Source of the DNA: Nitrospirae bacterium CG2_30_53_67
GTDB taxonomy: Bacteria; CG2-30-53-67
Length of the DNA: 35,298 nucleotides
NCBI GenBank assembly: GCA_001873285.1
Contig: MNYV01000125.1
Location: forward strand, 1-35,298
Direction: 5' to 3'
The notes below the pieces were generated by a model. That model saw only the letters and a list, made by a program, of their open reading frames with translations, had not been told where the DNA came from and searched no databases. The translations under genes and the position numbers were made by a program. This document shows, piece by piece, positions 7,472-15,583 of the stretch. The stretch's first letter is position 1, and each line of letters starts with the position of its first letter.

Positions 7472-8380
7472 ATGGAACCGAAAACCCGTAAGTTCGTTTT
7501 TTCAGTCATCTTGATTCTTATCAGTTTTTATACGGTCCTCTCCGCCCATGCCGATCCTTCCGGTTCTCTCGAAGCAGACCGCCTCATCGCTTTTGCAGGG
7601 AGTCTCATGGAAGAAAAGGATTATTACCGGGCCATTACCGAATACAAACGGTTCTTGTCTTATTACCCGGATGATGAACGGGCCTCTCTATGCCTTCTAA
7701 ATATCGCCATCGCCTATGAAAGCGGAGGAAAGACCGATCTGGCTGTGGAACAGTTTCAGCGGATTTATAAAAATTATCCTGGAACCCCCGTATCAGAAAG
7801 GGCTTACTATGAAATCGGGATTGCCTACTACACGGACGGACGATACGAAGATGCGGACAGGGCCTTTTCGGATTTTATAAAAAACTATCCGGACTCCACC
7901 CGCATGGATCCGGCGCGCCTATACCTGGGGTGGTCTCTCATTTACCTTGAGAAGCTTGATCGCGCCGCCGGTGTTTTTTCCGGCGTCAGCGAAAAGAGCC
8001 CCCAATATCCCGCTGCCCAAGCCTTATCCAAAGAGATGGCATCCGGCATGGCCCCTCCGGTCAAGTCTCCTCTTCTTGCAGGAATATTCTCCGCCGTCCT
8101 CCCCGGGGCCGGCCAGATCTATACGGGACGATGGACTGAAGGAATGACGTCATTCGTCCTGAACGGATCTTTTATCTGGGCCGCTTTTGAGCTCTTTGAC
8201 CGGGGGAGCGAAGCAGCCGGAACGATTCTCGGATTTTTTGAGACCGGATGGTACACCGGAGGGATCTTCGGCGCCGTAAATGACGCACACAAATTCAACC
8301 GGAAGGCAAGGATGGATTTCATTCAGAATCTAAAAACCCGATTTCCATTGCTTGCTGTAAAAGAAGGCGCAGGCTTTTAA
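7472..8380 (+). CDS. Exported TPR protein with C-terminal glycine-rich membrane segment
   Basis: A 302-residue protein. An N-terminal signal peptide (FVFSVILILISFYTVLSAHA) is followed by three or four TPR units between about residues 30 and 190 (DYYRAITEYKRFLSYYP, KTDLAVEQFQRIYKNYP, RYEDADRAFSDFIKNYP), resembling BamD and YbgF/CpoB. The C-terminal third (GIFSAVLPGAGQIYTGRW, TSFVLNGSFIWAAFELF) is hydrophobic and resembles the LPGxGQxYxG segment of small TM2/DUF5683-type membrane domains. The ATG at 7472 is preferred to the adjacent GTG at 7469. It is coupled to the YidD-domain gene, so an envelope assembly role is plausible but unproven. Confidence 0.8.
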   Translation: MEPKTRKFVFSVILILISFYTVLSAHADPSGSLEADRLIAFAGSLMEEKDYYRAITEYKRFLSYYPDDERASLCLLNIAIAYESGGKTDLAVEQFQRIYKNYPGTPVSERAYYEIGIAYYTDGRYEDADRAFSDFIKNYPDSTRMDPARLYLGWSLIYLEKLDRAAGVFSGVSEKSPQYPAAQALSKEMASGMAPPVKSPLLAGIFSAVLPGAGQIYTGRWTEGMTSFVLNGSFIWAAFELFDRGSEAAGTILGFFETGWYTGGIFGAVNDAHKFNRKARMDFIQNLKTRFPLLAVKEGAGF

Positions 8381-8434
8381 AAAGAAGCGGGTTCCCGGCC
8401 TCGGGTCTCTGTGATCAAGAGCGCCGGAATGGGA

Positions 8435-9367
8435 TCATGCCGTGGCCTCGACAAAACCGCCGGCCGGAAGGCCGGACTTTTCGAGGACCGGGACCATGGG
8501 ATAAAGTTCTTCCCTGCGGGTGACATAATCCCACTTTTGCGGATGGTCAAGAATCTGCTGGACCAGCCTGGCATTCAAGGCATGTCCGGACTTCACAGCA
8601 TGGAAATGCCCGATGATCGGACATCCGACCAGGCTCAGATCTCCAATAGAATCGAGAATCTTATGACGGACAAACTCATCCGGATAACGAAGGCCTTCAG
8701 GATTCAAGATCCGATAGTCTCCGATCACGATGGCATTGTCAAGAGAACCACCCTTGGCGAATCCCATGGACTGAAGATATTCCACCTCTTTGAGGAAACC
8801 GAAGGTGCGGGCCCTGGCGATTTCACGAACAAAGGTATCTTCGCTTGCCCGGTAATAATAACGCTGTTTCTTCAGCATGGGGTGTTCAAAATCGATCTCA
8901 TAGGTAATCTCCGTCAGATCCGAAGGATAGATCGCGGCAAAACGGTCTTCATCCTTGATCTCAATCGGCTCACGAATCTTAATGAATTTCTGCAAATGGC
9001 TTTGCCTTCGGATTCCGGCGGATGTCAAAAGATAAATATAGGATGCCGCGCTGCCATCCATGATGGGAACTTCCGAGGAGTCGAGTTGAATCACGGCATT
9101 GTCAATCCCGAGGCCGGCAAAGGCAGCCAAAAGATGTTCGGCCGTCTTGATCTGGATACGGTTTTTACCCAGCGTGGTATTCAGACGGGTATCCACGACA
9201 TTCTTGGCGAGCGCCTGGATCTCCACCTCATCACGAATGTCGGTTCGTTTAAAAACAATGCCGGTATTTGCGTGAGCGGGAAGGATCTTGATCTGGACTT
9301 TCCGGCCGGAATGAAGACCCATACCGGAACATTCAATGGGTGAGGCGATGGTTCTCTGATATTTCAA
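8435..9367 (-). CDS. lpxC: UDP-3-O-acyl-N-acetylglucosamine deacetylase LpxC
   Basis: A 310-residue zinc enzyme catalysing the committed step of lipid A synthesis. The motifs are complete: TAEHLLAAF with the first zinc His and adjacent Glu, SEVPIMDGSA, FVRHKILDSIGDL with the second His and the Asp ligand, and GHFHAVKSGHALN with the catalytic His. The TTG at 9367 is chosen as start because AAGGAGAAAG lies right before it and the protein then has family length; the longer ATG reading adds 23 atypical residues. It is a single gene convergent with the TPR gene. A long open frame on the opposite strand is a shadow. Confidence 0.95.
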   Translation of the reverse strand: MKYQRTIASPIECSGMGLHSGRKVQIKILPAHANTGIVFKRTDIRDEVEIQALAKNVVDTRLNTTLGKNRIQIKTAEHLLAAFAGLGIDNAVIQLDSSEVPIMDGSAASYIYLLTSAGIRRQSHLQKFIKIREPIEIKDEDRFAAIYPSDLTEITYEIDFEHPMLKKQRYYYRASEDTFVREIARARTFGFLKEVEYLQSMGFAKGGSLDNAIVIGDYRILNPEGLRYPDEFVRHKILDSIGDLSLVGCPIIGHFHAVKSGHALNARLVQQILDHPQKWDYVTRREELYPMVPVLEKSGLPAGGFVEATA

Positions 9368-9494
9368 TCTCTTTCTCCTTTTAAAGACAAGTATGCATTT
9401 AAGTTTATAAATACTTGCAAGTTCTGTACCAAACAAGGCCTTAGGGGTTGATAATTTTTTTTACGAATAAAAACAATCGGTTATAAATCTTCTC

Positions 9495-9508
9495 AGGGCA
9501 ATTGCCCT
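9495..9508. promoter_or_regulatory. 14-bp perfect palindrome between divergent genes
   Basis: AGGGCAATTGCCCT is a perfect palindrome in the 226-bp region between lpxC and the DUF362 gene. It could be an operator or part of a GGGCAATT-type interspersed repeat. No regulator is implied. Confidence 0.35.
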
Positions 9509-9593
9509 TACATAAAATTCGGGGTGATGTGGTAATTAAAACTCAATATCTTAAAAATACTGTGTCTTTTTTTGCACATACCTGAAACAAATC

Positions 9594-10736
9594 ATGATGA
9601 TGACAACACAGGTAGCGCTGACAAGCTGTCAGGATTACGAAGAAGCGGCCGTTGAAACATCCGTCCGGAACCTTCTTGATCTTTTGGGCGGGATCGGCGC
9701 TTTTGTGCATCCCGGAGATTCGGTGCTGATCAAGCCTAACCTTCTGGCTCCAAAACCGAGCGGGTCGGCCGTGAACACCCATCCGGCTGTGGTACGGGCC
9801 GTCTTAAAACAAGTCTTAAAGGCCGGAGGCCGGCCGGTCATCGGGGATAGTCCGGGGCTGGGAAGCGCGAAAAAAAATGCCGTACGTTGCGGAATAGACA
9901 AGATCGCCCGGGATCTTGAAGTTCCAATTATAGAGTTTAGAAAATCGGTCCTGGTGGGAAAGGCCGGTAAAAGTGGTTTCCCTCTTGAACTGGCGGAAGA
10001 GGCCCTGAACGCGAATGTCATCATCAATCTTCCCAAACTCAAAACCCACGGGCAGGTCCTGATGACTCTCGGTGTCAAAAACATGTTTGGATGCGTCATC
10101 GGGATACGAAAGGCCCAATGGCATTTAAAGGCGGGGGTCAACCGGGATGCGTTCGCAAAGATGCTCGTAGAAATCTATACCACCCTTTCCCCAGCGCTCA
10201 CCTTGATGGATGGAATCGTAGGGATGGAGGGAAACGGTCCTGGAAGCGGCACTCCGAGGCCGATCGGCCTCTTGGCGGCTTCTGCCGATGCTGTCGCCCT
10301 TGATGCCGTCATCATGCATCTGATGGGAATGGATCCTCTCCGCCTCCCGACCCTCCGTTCTGCAAAAAAATTGGGCGTGGGCGAGGTTTCTCTCAACCGA
10401 ATTGAGATCCTCGGAGAAAAGGCCGGAAAGATCGGCATACGGGATTTTAAATGGCCTGAATCGGCGGATCTGGAATGGAGGATCCCGGATTTTGTGATGA
10501 AGATGCTGAAGAGCAGCCTGAGCGCCTACCCGGAATCCGATCCCACTCTCTGCAAACAATGCGAGGTCTGTGTCAAGGCCTGCCCTCAGCAGGTCATCAA
10601 GATAGAAGGGGATCACCTGAGAATTGATACCCGACGCTGTATCCGATGCTTCTGCTGCCAGGAACTATGCCCGCATGGAGCCATGAAGACCCGTCAAGGA
10701 TGGCTGTTGAAACGGATCAAAAAAAGATCCTTGTAA
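9594..10736 (+). CDS. DUF362 protein with C-terminal 2[4Fe-4S] ferredoxin
   Basis: A 380-residue protein. Residues about 1-300 form the DUF362 domain (VLIKPNLLAPKPSGSAVNTHP, GDSPGLGSAKKNA, INLPKLKTHGQVLMTLGVKNMFG). Residues about 315-375 hold two four-iron ferredoxin motifs, CKQCEVCVKACP and CIRCFCCQELCP. DUF362 proteins are common in anaerobes and their reaction is not established; the iron-sulfur clusters imply electron transfer. The start is one of three tandem ATGs at 9594-9602, without a strong ribosome-binding site. A foldback repeat starts 26 bases after the stop. Confidence 0.9.
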   Translation: MMMTTQVALTSCQDYEEAAVETSVRNLLDLLGGIGAFVHPGDSVLIKPNLLAPKPSGSAVNTHPAVVRAVLKQVLKAGGRPVIGDSPGLGSAKKNAVRCGIDKIARDLEVPIIEFRKSVLVGKAGKSGFPLELAEEALNANVIINLPKLKTHGQVLMTLGVKNMFGCVIGIRKAQWHLKAGVNRDAFAKMLVEIYTTLSPALTLMDGIVGMEGNGPGSGTPRPIGLLAASADAVALDAVIMHLMGMDPLRLPTLRSAKKLGVGEVSLNRIEILGEKAGKIGIRDFKWPESADLEWRIPDFVMKMLKSSLSAYPESDPTLCKQCEVCVKACPQQVIKIEGDHLRIDTRRCIRCFCCQELCPHGAMKTRQGWLLKRIKKRSL

Positions 10737-10762
10737 GTCTCGTTTGAGTCTTCCGGGTACTA

Positions 10763-10948
10763 AGTGGTCCTGTCCGTAAATATGGCAACGTACCGACTTG
10801 TACTCGGTTTACCGGTAGAGGGTTGTAGGGCGGTCTCATCCCCGCGCGGGACTGAGGTGTACCCACTGTGGTACGCCGCAAGGAGCGGAACGCAGATGAG
10901 GCCGCCCTACGGCACTCGAATGCGACCGTATTTACGAATAGGGCCGCT
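10763..10948 (+). repeat. Foldback (MITE-like) element, copy 2
   Basis: A 186-bp copy of the element at 54-217, in the same orientation. The arms are 10763-10840 and 10895-10948. It carries about 22 extra bases in the left arm (around 10796-10817). Where copy 1 pairs GGTCTC with GAGACC, this copy pairs GGTCTCATC with GATGAGGCC, so pairing is kept despite base changes. The inner GGTGTACC / GGTACGCC hairpin and the GCCGCAAGGAGCGGAACG segment are unchanged. Confidence 0.85.
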
Positions 10949-11039
10949 AAGCAGCCGTTGCGATCCGTGCCGAAGAAAGGATCAAGGAGATAAAGCGTCC
11001 TCTTGAGGACGCTAAAAAACGCATGCAATCAAATTTTAT

Positions 11040-11068
11040 TTGACAATAACCACAATAAAGTTTATATT
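11040..11068 (+). promoter_or_regulatory. Sigma70 promoter for tusA
   Basis: TTGACA at 11040-11045, a 17-base spacer and TATATT at 11063-11068. It lies about 50 bases upstream of the tusA-like ATG. A GCGTCCTC/GAGGACGC hairpin (10995-11012) precedes it. Confidence 0.75.
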
Positions 11069-11117
11069 CCAAACTTGAGATTTTAACCCCATTTAACTAC
11101 ATCAAGGAGGAAAAGAT

Positions 11118-11348
11118 ATGCCGACTGCTGATAAGACACTGGACTGCAAAGGGTTAAATTGTCCTTTACCCGTTCTTCAAACCAAGAAGGCCATGGATGC
11201 CATGAACAGCGGCCAAATCCTGGAAATGTTGTCCACAGATCCCGGATCCAAAAACGATATCACCGCCTGGGCCAAAAGAACGGGAAATGCCTTGGTCGAG
11301 ACGGTTGAGGAAAGCGGCGTTTTCAAATTCTATTTAAAGAAGTCATAA
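11118..11348 (+). CDS. tusA: TusA/SirA-family sulfur carrier
   Basis: A 76-residue protein with the family signature CKGLNCPLPVLQTKKA near the N-terminus; the Cys of the CPxP motif is the persulfide-carrying residue. TusA proteins hand sulfur on in tRNA thiolation, molybdenum cofactor synthesis or dissimilatory sulfur metabolism in the cytoplasm. The TDPGSKNDITAW segment in the middle is also typical. AAGGAGGAAAAG gives an excellent ribosome-binding site, and a good promoter lies upstream. A DsrE-like gene follows after a 213-base structured gap. The exact pathway is not decided by the sequence. Confidence 0.9.
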   Translation: MPTADKTLDCKGLNCPLPVLQTKKAMDAMNSGQILEMLSTDPGSKNDITAWAKRTGNALVETVEESGVFKFYLKKS

Positions 11349-11374
11349 GCAAGATTCTCCCAGAGGTGTTTACT

Positions 11375-11453
11375 GAACCCCGTTCCACCAGACCCCCCGG
11401 CCTCGCTCCGCAAACCGGGTCGGGGAGGAGCGAGATGAACGGCAACAGGGTTC
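11375..11453. repeat. Intergenic stem-loop between tusA and dsrE-like gene
   Basis: GAACCCCGTT (from 11375) can pair with GAACGGCAACAGGGTTC (11437-11453), enclosing CTCGCTCC (11402-11409) paired exactly with GGAGCGAG (11427-11434). It lies 27 bases after the tusA stop. No T-run follows, so it may be an interspersed repeat or an mRNA-stabilising structure. Confidence 0.5.
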
Positions 11454-11491
11454 GCTGATCCTTCACACTGAGGACCCGGCAAAGCGTTATG

Positions 11492-11533
11492 ATCCTCCTT
11501 CACTGATAAAGCTCCTGCAAGCGCCGGGAGGAT
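11492..11533 (+). promoter_or_regulatory. Possible hairpin hiding an upstream start site
   Basis: ATCCTCC (11492-11498) is complementary to GGAGGAT (11527-11533), which overlaps the first possible ATG (11532) of the dsrE-like gene. If formed in mRNA it would block that start and leave the ATG at 11562. The loop of 28 bases makes this a weak prediction. Confidence 0.25.
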
Positions 11534-11561
11534 GTCCTATCGCCTCGTTTTGGGAGCCGAT

Positions 11562-11936
11562 ATGAAAGAGCAGACAAAGCTCTTGATTATTCAGACCAGC
11601 GGTCTTAAAACACCTGAACGAATACCGGCAGGTTTTTTTATCGCAACCACCGCTGCGGCCATGAACATGGATGCGACCATTGTTTTTACGGTCAATGGGG
11701 CGACCATTGTTGAAAAAAAAGCCGCGGAGAAAATCACGGTCAAGGAGGGAGGGACCACGCTGAAATCATTTCTGGATCAGGCCATCGCGGCCGGCGTCAA
11801 ATTAATGGTCTGCCATCAGAGTCTGGATCTCCATGACCTTGAACCGGACAACCTGATTGACGAGGTAGAGGAAATCATCGGAGCCGCCGCTCTTCTTGAT
11901 ATGACCCTGGAAGCGGATATTATCTTGACCTTTTAA
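11562..11936 (+). CDS. DsrE-family sulfur-relay-like protein
   Basis: A 124-residue cytoplasmic protein of the DsrE/DsrF fold. It begins KLLIIQTSGLKTPERIPAGF, and the conserved Cys lies in LMVCHQSLDL near residue 89, where DsrE-type proteins carry their reactive cysteine. The end (EVEEIIGAAALLDMTLEAD) is typical of the subgroup sometimes called peroxiredoxin-like or DsrE-like. The ATG at 11562 has GGGAG six bases upstream; an in-frame ATG at 11532 would add ten residues, but GGGAGG abuts it. With tusA just upstream it probably takes part in sulfur transfer; this is inference from context. Confidence 0.82.
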   Translation: MKEQTKLLIIQTSGLKTPERIPAGFFIATTAAAMNMDATIVFTVNGATIVEKKAAEKITVKEGGTTLKSFLDQAIAAGVKLMVCHQSLDLHDLEPDNLIDEVEEIIGAAALLDMTLEADIILTF

Positions 11937-12016
11937 TAGCACACATCGGTTTTGCATGCCCTCTTATACAGGACAACATCACCCTTCATATCTTTATCTT
12001 TAAGGACAGTCTCTCC

Positions 12017-12679
12017 ATGGCCCTTTCCGGTGATATCAAAACCATGCCGGTCACCGATCTTTTGCAATGGATCGAGGCCGCCACGCAGACCGGAATCGTT
12101 GAGTTTGTCCGCGAAGGAGAATGGAAGAAGGTCTTCTTTCAGTCGGGCCGGATCCTATTTGTTTCCTCGTCCAGGGAAAATGAAAAGATCGGACAGTTCT
12201 TGATCAGGAAGAAACGGATCCGTGCAGGAGATCTCGAACGCTGCCTGGAGGAAAATGAGCGGACTGGAAAGAAACTGACGGAAATTCTGGAGGAGTGCGG
12301 CCTGATCTCGCATCAAGAGCTTTATGAACAGGTCATCTTGCTGATCAAGGACAACCTCTTTGATTTGTTCCTCTGGGAAGGGGGGAGATTTGAATTCACG
12401 GACCGAAAACTCCCCACAAAGGTCAAAGGGCCCCTTGCCTTGAAGACCGGACGGATCCTTTTCGAGGTCCTCACAAAAATAGATGAAAAACGCCGAAACG
12501 GCATGGGAAAAATTCAAGATCAAGAAAAAAAGTCTCCCGGTCGGAAAAAACTGCGGGGGCGAATCGTTTTTAAAGTGGATAATAACAAGTTTCCCCTTCC
12601 TGGATCCTATGAAAAAACAGAAATCTCCGGATTTAAAAAAATTGCGGGTGAAGACGATCAGGAGACGGAAGGTTCGTGA
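12017..12679 (+). CDS. DUF4388 (PatA N-terminal-like) protein
   Basis: A 220-residue cytoplasmic protein. Residues about 1-110 match the DUF4388 pattern: MALSGDIKTMPVTDLLQWIE, the GIVEF...KKVFFQSGRILFVSS stretch, then IGQFLIRKKRI and a helical segment. The family is common in myxobacteria and other Desulfobacterota-like groups, often near two-component and gliding/motility regulators. The C-terminal 70 residues are Lys-rich and low in complexity. AAGGACAG precedes the ATG at some distance. It converges on a CheY-like gene and an HD-GYP gene, which supports a signalling role; the actual function is unknown. Confidence 0.78.
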   Translation: MALSGDIKTMPVTDLLQWIEAATQTGIVEFVREGEWKKVFFQSGRILFVSSSRENEKIGQFLIRKKRIRAGDLERCLEENERTGKKLTEILEECGLISHQELYEQVILLIKDNLFDLFLWEGGRFEFTDRKLPTKVKGPLALKTGRILFEVLTKIDEKRRNGMGKIQDQEKKSPGRKKLRGRIVFKVDNNKFPLPGSYEKTEISGFKKIAGEDDQETEGS

Positions 12680-12699
12680 ACCCATTCAGTGGGAAGAGG

Positions 12700-13095
12700 C
12701 TATTTCTTCAAATTTTTCTCAATCATGGCGATGATCAGGTTCGGATCATAAGGCTTGAGCAGAAAGTCATCCGCGCCGGCGTCAAAACCTTTGTCTTCAA
12801 ATTCCACCTGTCCTTTTGCCGTCAGCATAATCACAACGATGTCTTGGGTCGCTGGGTTCTTTTTGATCTCGGCACAAACCTCATAACCGTTTTTATTCGG
12901 CATGTTAATATCCAGAAACATCATATCCGGTTTTTCCTGCGCAACGAGTTTCAGCGCTTCATCCCCGTCATTGGCTGTGATACACTCGTATCCTTCCTTC
13001 TCGAGCATGAAGGCCAAAGACCTGGAGATGAAAAATTCATCATCTACGATCATGATTTTTACGTTTTTCTTCAAACCACTGTTTTGAAATTCCAT
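12700..13095 (-). CDS. Single-domain response regulator (CheY-like)
   Basis: A 131-residue receiver domain with no output domain. IMIVDDEFF supplies the acidic metal-binding pair, FLDINMPNKNG the phospho-accepting Asp, VIMLTAKGQ the conserved Thr, and LLKPYD the conserved Lys. The ATG at 13095 (MEFQNSG) is preferred because the longer frame upstream is atypical. It follows the HD-GYP gene on the same strand after about 80 bases, so they probably share a transcript. Its kinase is not in the window. Confidence 0.92.
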   Translation of the reverse strand: MEFQNSGLKKNVKIMIVDDEFFISRSLAFMLEKEGYECITANDGDEALKLVAQEKPDMMFLDINMPNKNGYEVCAEIKKNPATQDIVVIMLTAKGQVEFEDKGFDAGADDFLLKPYDPNLIIAMIEKNLKK

Positions 13096-13177
13096 GAAGT
13101 CCGCGCCTCGTCGTATCCGGATAAACGGATAAACTTTCCCTAACACTTTAATGTATTTTTAAAGGGATGTCAAACGG

Positions 13178-15196
13178 TTATTTAACGGCAACTTCATAGG
13201 GCTTGTTGCAGATGGATGACCTCAAAAAGGCTTCCACGACATCCGGAGCCAACTGGGTCCCGCTGCACCGCATGATCTCCCTCATGGCAGCCTCATGGCC
13301 CGGCCCCTTGCGGTAGGGCCTGTCCGATGTCATGGCATCATAAGTATCCGCTACAGCCAATATTCTGGCCGATAATGGAATCTCCTCCTCCCGAAGACCA
13401 TCCGGGTACCCTTTCCCATCATATCGTTCATGGTGATGTTTCATCCCGGGTATGATTTCCTCCATCTCTTTGATGTTCTCGACGATCTTTACGCCGCAGA
13501 CCGGATGGGTCTTCATAATCTCGAATTCTTCTCTGGTCAGCTTTCCCGGTTTGTTCAATATCGATTCCGGAATAGCGATCTTTCCAATATCATGAAGAAT
13601 GGCGGCCAGCTCCAGAGTTTCCATCTCGTGTTCGGGAAGAAGCATCTGATCTGCAATGGCCTTACTGTAGATGGAAACATTCTTGGAATGGCTGTGGGTA
13701 TAAGGATCCTTGGCATCCACCGCGGCTGCCAGGGCTATGATCGTATCTAAAAACAGGGTCTTCTGGTCCTCAATGAGCTTTGCATTGTCTACGGCAATGG
13801 CGGCCTGGTTACCGAGGGTATGAAGGAGTTCCACATCCTCATCGGAAAAATTTCCCGAAGAAATCTTGTTGACGACGGCAATCACGCCGATCGCTTCTCC
13901 TTTATGGAAGAAAGGAATGGCAAGAAGATTCCGTATGGGGACTACCCTCCCGTCTCTGAGAGGCAGATGTGTCAATGCGCCGGGTTTGTCCATTAAGAAT
14001 TTTTTACCCGCTTTCAGAATGTCCGGAAAAGGAACGTGATTTTTCCATGCCCGGCTATTCCCGTTTTCCAAAAAAGAGAGGCGGCTTTGTTCTTGCGATC
14101 CGACCTCGGCGGCGATTTCCTTGTAGTATACGGCGGCATCCTCGGCATTCGTCATATTTTTTGCATAGAGGCAGATCTTTTCAAAGAGCTTATCCAGATC
14201 GAGTGTGGCATTGATGGCCAGGCTGATCTTGTTGATTTGATCGATGATCACCGCTCGTTTTTCCAGGTTCTCGTAGGTGGACATCAGTTCATGCAGCGTG
14301 ATTTTCAACTCTTCCTCGGACTTTCTCAGCTTTTTCATGGACTGGGCATTCGCAATGGACACAGAGGCCTGGGCGGTCATCGCGCTGATCAGCTTGAGGT
14401 CATTCGACTTGAAGCATTCTTCAGTCGCCTTGTCCGACAAGTTCAGAACGCCGAGGAGCCGTTTTTCCTTCTGATCGTTTATGGTATAAAGCGGTATGGA
14501 AATAAAGGAGCCGGTCTTGTAAACGCCTTTTGAATAGATGGCAAGATCAGGGTGACGCTTGATATCATGCACGATCAGAGGGCTGCCGGTCTTCAGGATC
14601 TCGGCGCAGAGCGTGTCCGCGAGATCCAGGGTAAGCGACTGGAGTTCATCAGACACAAAACCGTATGAAGCTTCCGCCTGCAGATGCTTCCCATCCTCAT
14701 CCAGAAGAAGCACCGAGCCTCTTTCAGCATGCGTGATGGCAACGGCCTGATCCAGGATAATGGATGAAACGCGCTTGATATCATAGATATCCCCAAGGGC
14801 TTCGGACAACCGATAAAGCATGTTCATGGTTTGATAATTTTCCAGAAGCTCCATGGAGAGGCTCTCTATCTCCGCTTGGGTCTGTAAATGCCCTTTTAGA
14901 ACATCATACAATAATTGAAGGGCGTTCTCCAGATTTGCTGATTCTGAATCATCCTTTGAAAAACCTTTGATGATCAGGATGAGCGCGCTCCCTATCCGGA
15001 CCTCCTTGGTTTTAAAGGCGCAGGCAGAGAGATCCTGCGAACAGGCAACGGCATTCAATAGCATCTCATGCGTCGGAACATGAAGGATTTGCAGGGGAAT
15101 CCCTGATAGATGACCGACCTGGTCCAGCAGCGTCTTGATGCTTTGCCGGATCTTCGTGTTCCAGGGAATGATGGTCTCATTTTCTTGCATCATCAC
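13178..15196 (-). CDS. GAF-GAF-HD-GYP cyclic-di-GMP phosphodiesterase
   Basis: A 672-residue signalling enzyme. After an N-terminal region without recognised domain (about 1-140), two GAF domains follow (about 145-300, including ERGSVLLLDEDG; and 325-485, including VGSQEQ and GEAIGVIAVVNK), separated by a coiled-coil helix (RKSEEELKITLHELMSTYENLEKR). The C-terminal HD-GYP domain (about 490-665) has the metal ligands in HSHSKNVSIYS and LHDIGKIAIPESIL, then HHERYDGKGYPDGL with the GYP triad. It should hydrolyse cyclic di-GMP, regulated by ligands at the GAF domains. No transmembrane helix is evident. It precedes the CheY-like gene. Confidence 0.92.
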   Translation of the reverse strand: MMMQENETIIPWNTKIRQSIKTLLDQVGHLSGIPLQILHVPTHEMLLNAVACSQDLSACAFKTKEVRIGSALILIIKGFSKDDSESANLENALQLLYDVLKGHLQTQAEIESLSMELLENYQTMNMLYRLSEALGDIYDIKRVSSIILDQAVAITHAERGSVLLLDEDGKHLQAEASYGFVSDELQSLTLDLADTLCAEILKTGSPLIVHDIKRHPDLAIYSKGVYKTGSFISIPLYTINDQKEKRLLGVLNLSDKATEECFKSNDLKLISAMTAQASVSIANAQSMKKLRKSEEELKITLHELMSTYENLEKRAVIIDQINKISLAINATLDLDKLFEKICLYAKNMTNAEDAAVYYKEIAAEVGSQEQSRLSFLENGNSRAWKNHVPFPDILKAGKKFLMDKPGALTHLPLRDGRVVPIRNLLAIPFFHKGEAIGVIAVVNKISSGNFSDEDVELLHTLGNQAAIAVDNAKLIEDQKTLFLDTIIALAAAVDAKDPYTHSHSKNVSIYSKAIADQMLLPEHEMETLELAAILHDIGKIAIPESILNKPGKLTREEFEIMKTHPVCGVKIVENIKEMEEIIPGMKHHHERYDGKGYPDGLREEEIPLSARILAVADTYDAMTSDRPYRKGPGHEAAMREIMRCSGTQLAPDVVEAFLRSSICNKPYEVAVK

Positions 15197-15506
15197 ACCA
15201 GATAAAATATGCCGGGTTTTTTGTGAAAATCCATCCCTTCTATGGACAAGTCCATCAATCCATGGTCTTACAACAAGACAAAAATATGTTTTTCAACTTC
15301 ATGGCTGTCGGTCAATCCCATAGATCTTAAGAATCGTATCGGTTATATGAATCCATACCTTTAGTAAAACCTTCGGAATCGGCTGACTCCGGATCTTAAA
15401 AATCAAAATCTTGTCCCTTTCAATCTTTTTTAACGGCATGGAAATCGGCAAATTTAAAGAGATCTCAAGATCATAATTTTTGTAACCCATTAAAAAATAA
15501 AGTCTC
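15197..15506. other. Gene-poor AT-rich spacer
   Basis: Between the divergent HD-GYP and LysM genes. A 73-codon minus-strand frame (15299-15520) has no ribosome-binding site and overlaps the LysM promoter, so it is not called. I see no repeat or RNA structure here apart from that promoter. Confidence 0.5.
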
Positions 15507-15535
15507 TTGACAAAACACATAAAACATTTTAAACT
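15507..15535 (+). promoter_or_regulatory. Sigma70 promoter for the LysM gene
   Basis: TTGACA at 15507-15512, a 17-base spacer and TAAACT at 15530-15535. It lies about 50 bases upstream of the ATG at 15584. Confidence 0.65.
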
Positions 15536-15583
15536 TTTTAATAAGATAACTACCGTTCACGGCCTTTCAAAAAAGGAGAGATC

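Noticed and set aside
8411-9343. 310-codon open frame on the plus strand
   Set aside because: It lies antisense to lpxC, whose catalytic motifs are all present; the translation has no recognisable domain.
10995-11012. GCGTCCTC/GAGGACGC hairpin as an intrinsic terminator
   Set aside because: It is a good stem, but on the plus strand it is followed by As, and on the minus strand by only three Ts.
15299-15520. 73-codon minus-strand frame between the HD-GYP and LysM genes
   Set aside because: No ribosome-binding site, AT-rich and overlapping the LysM promoter. It could be a real small gene only if conserved elsewhere.
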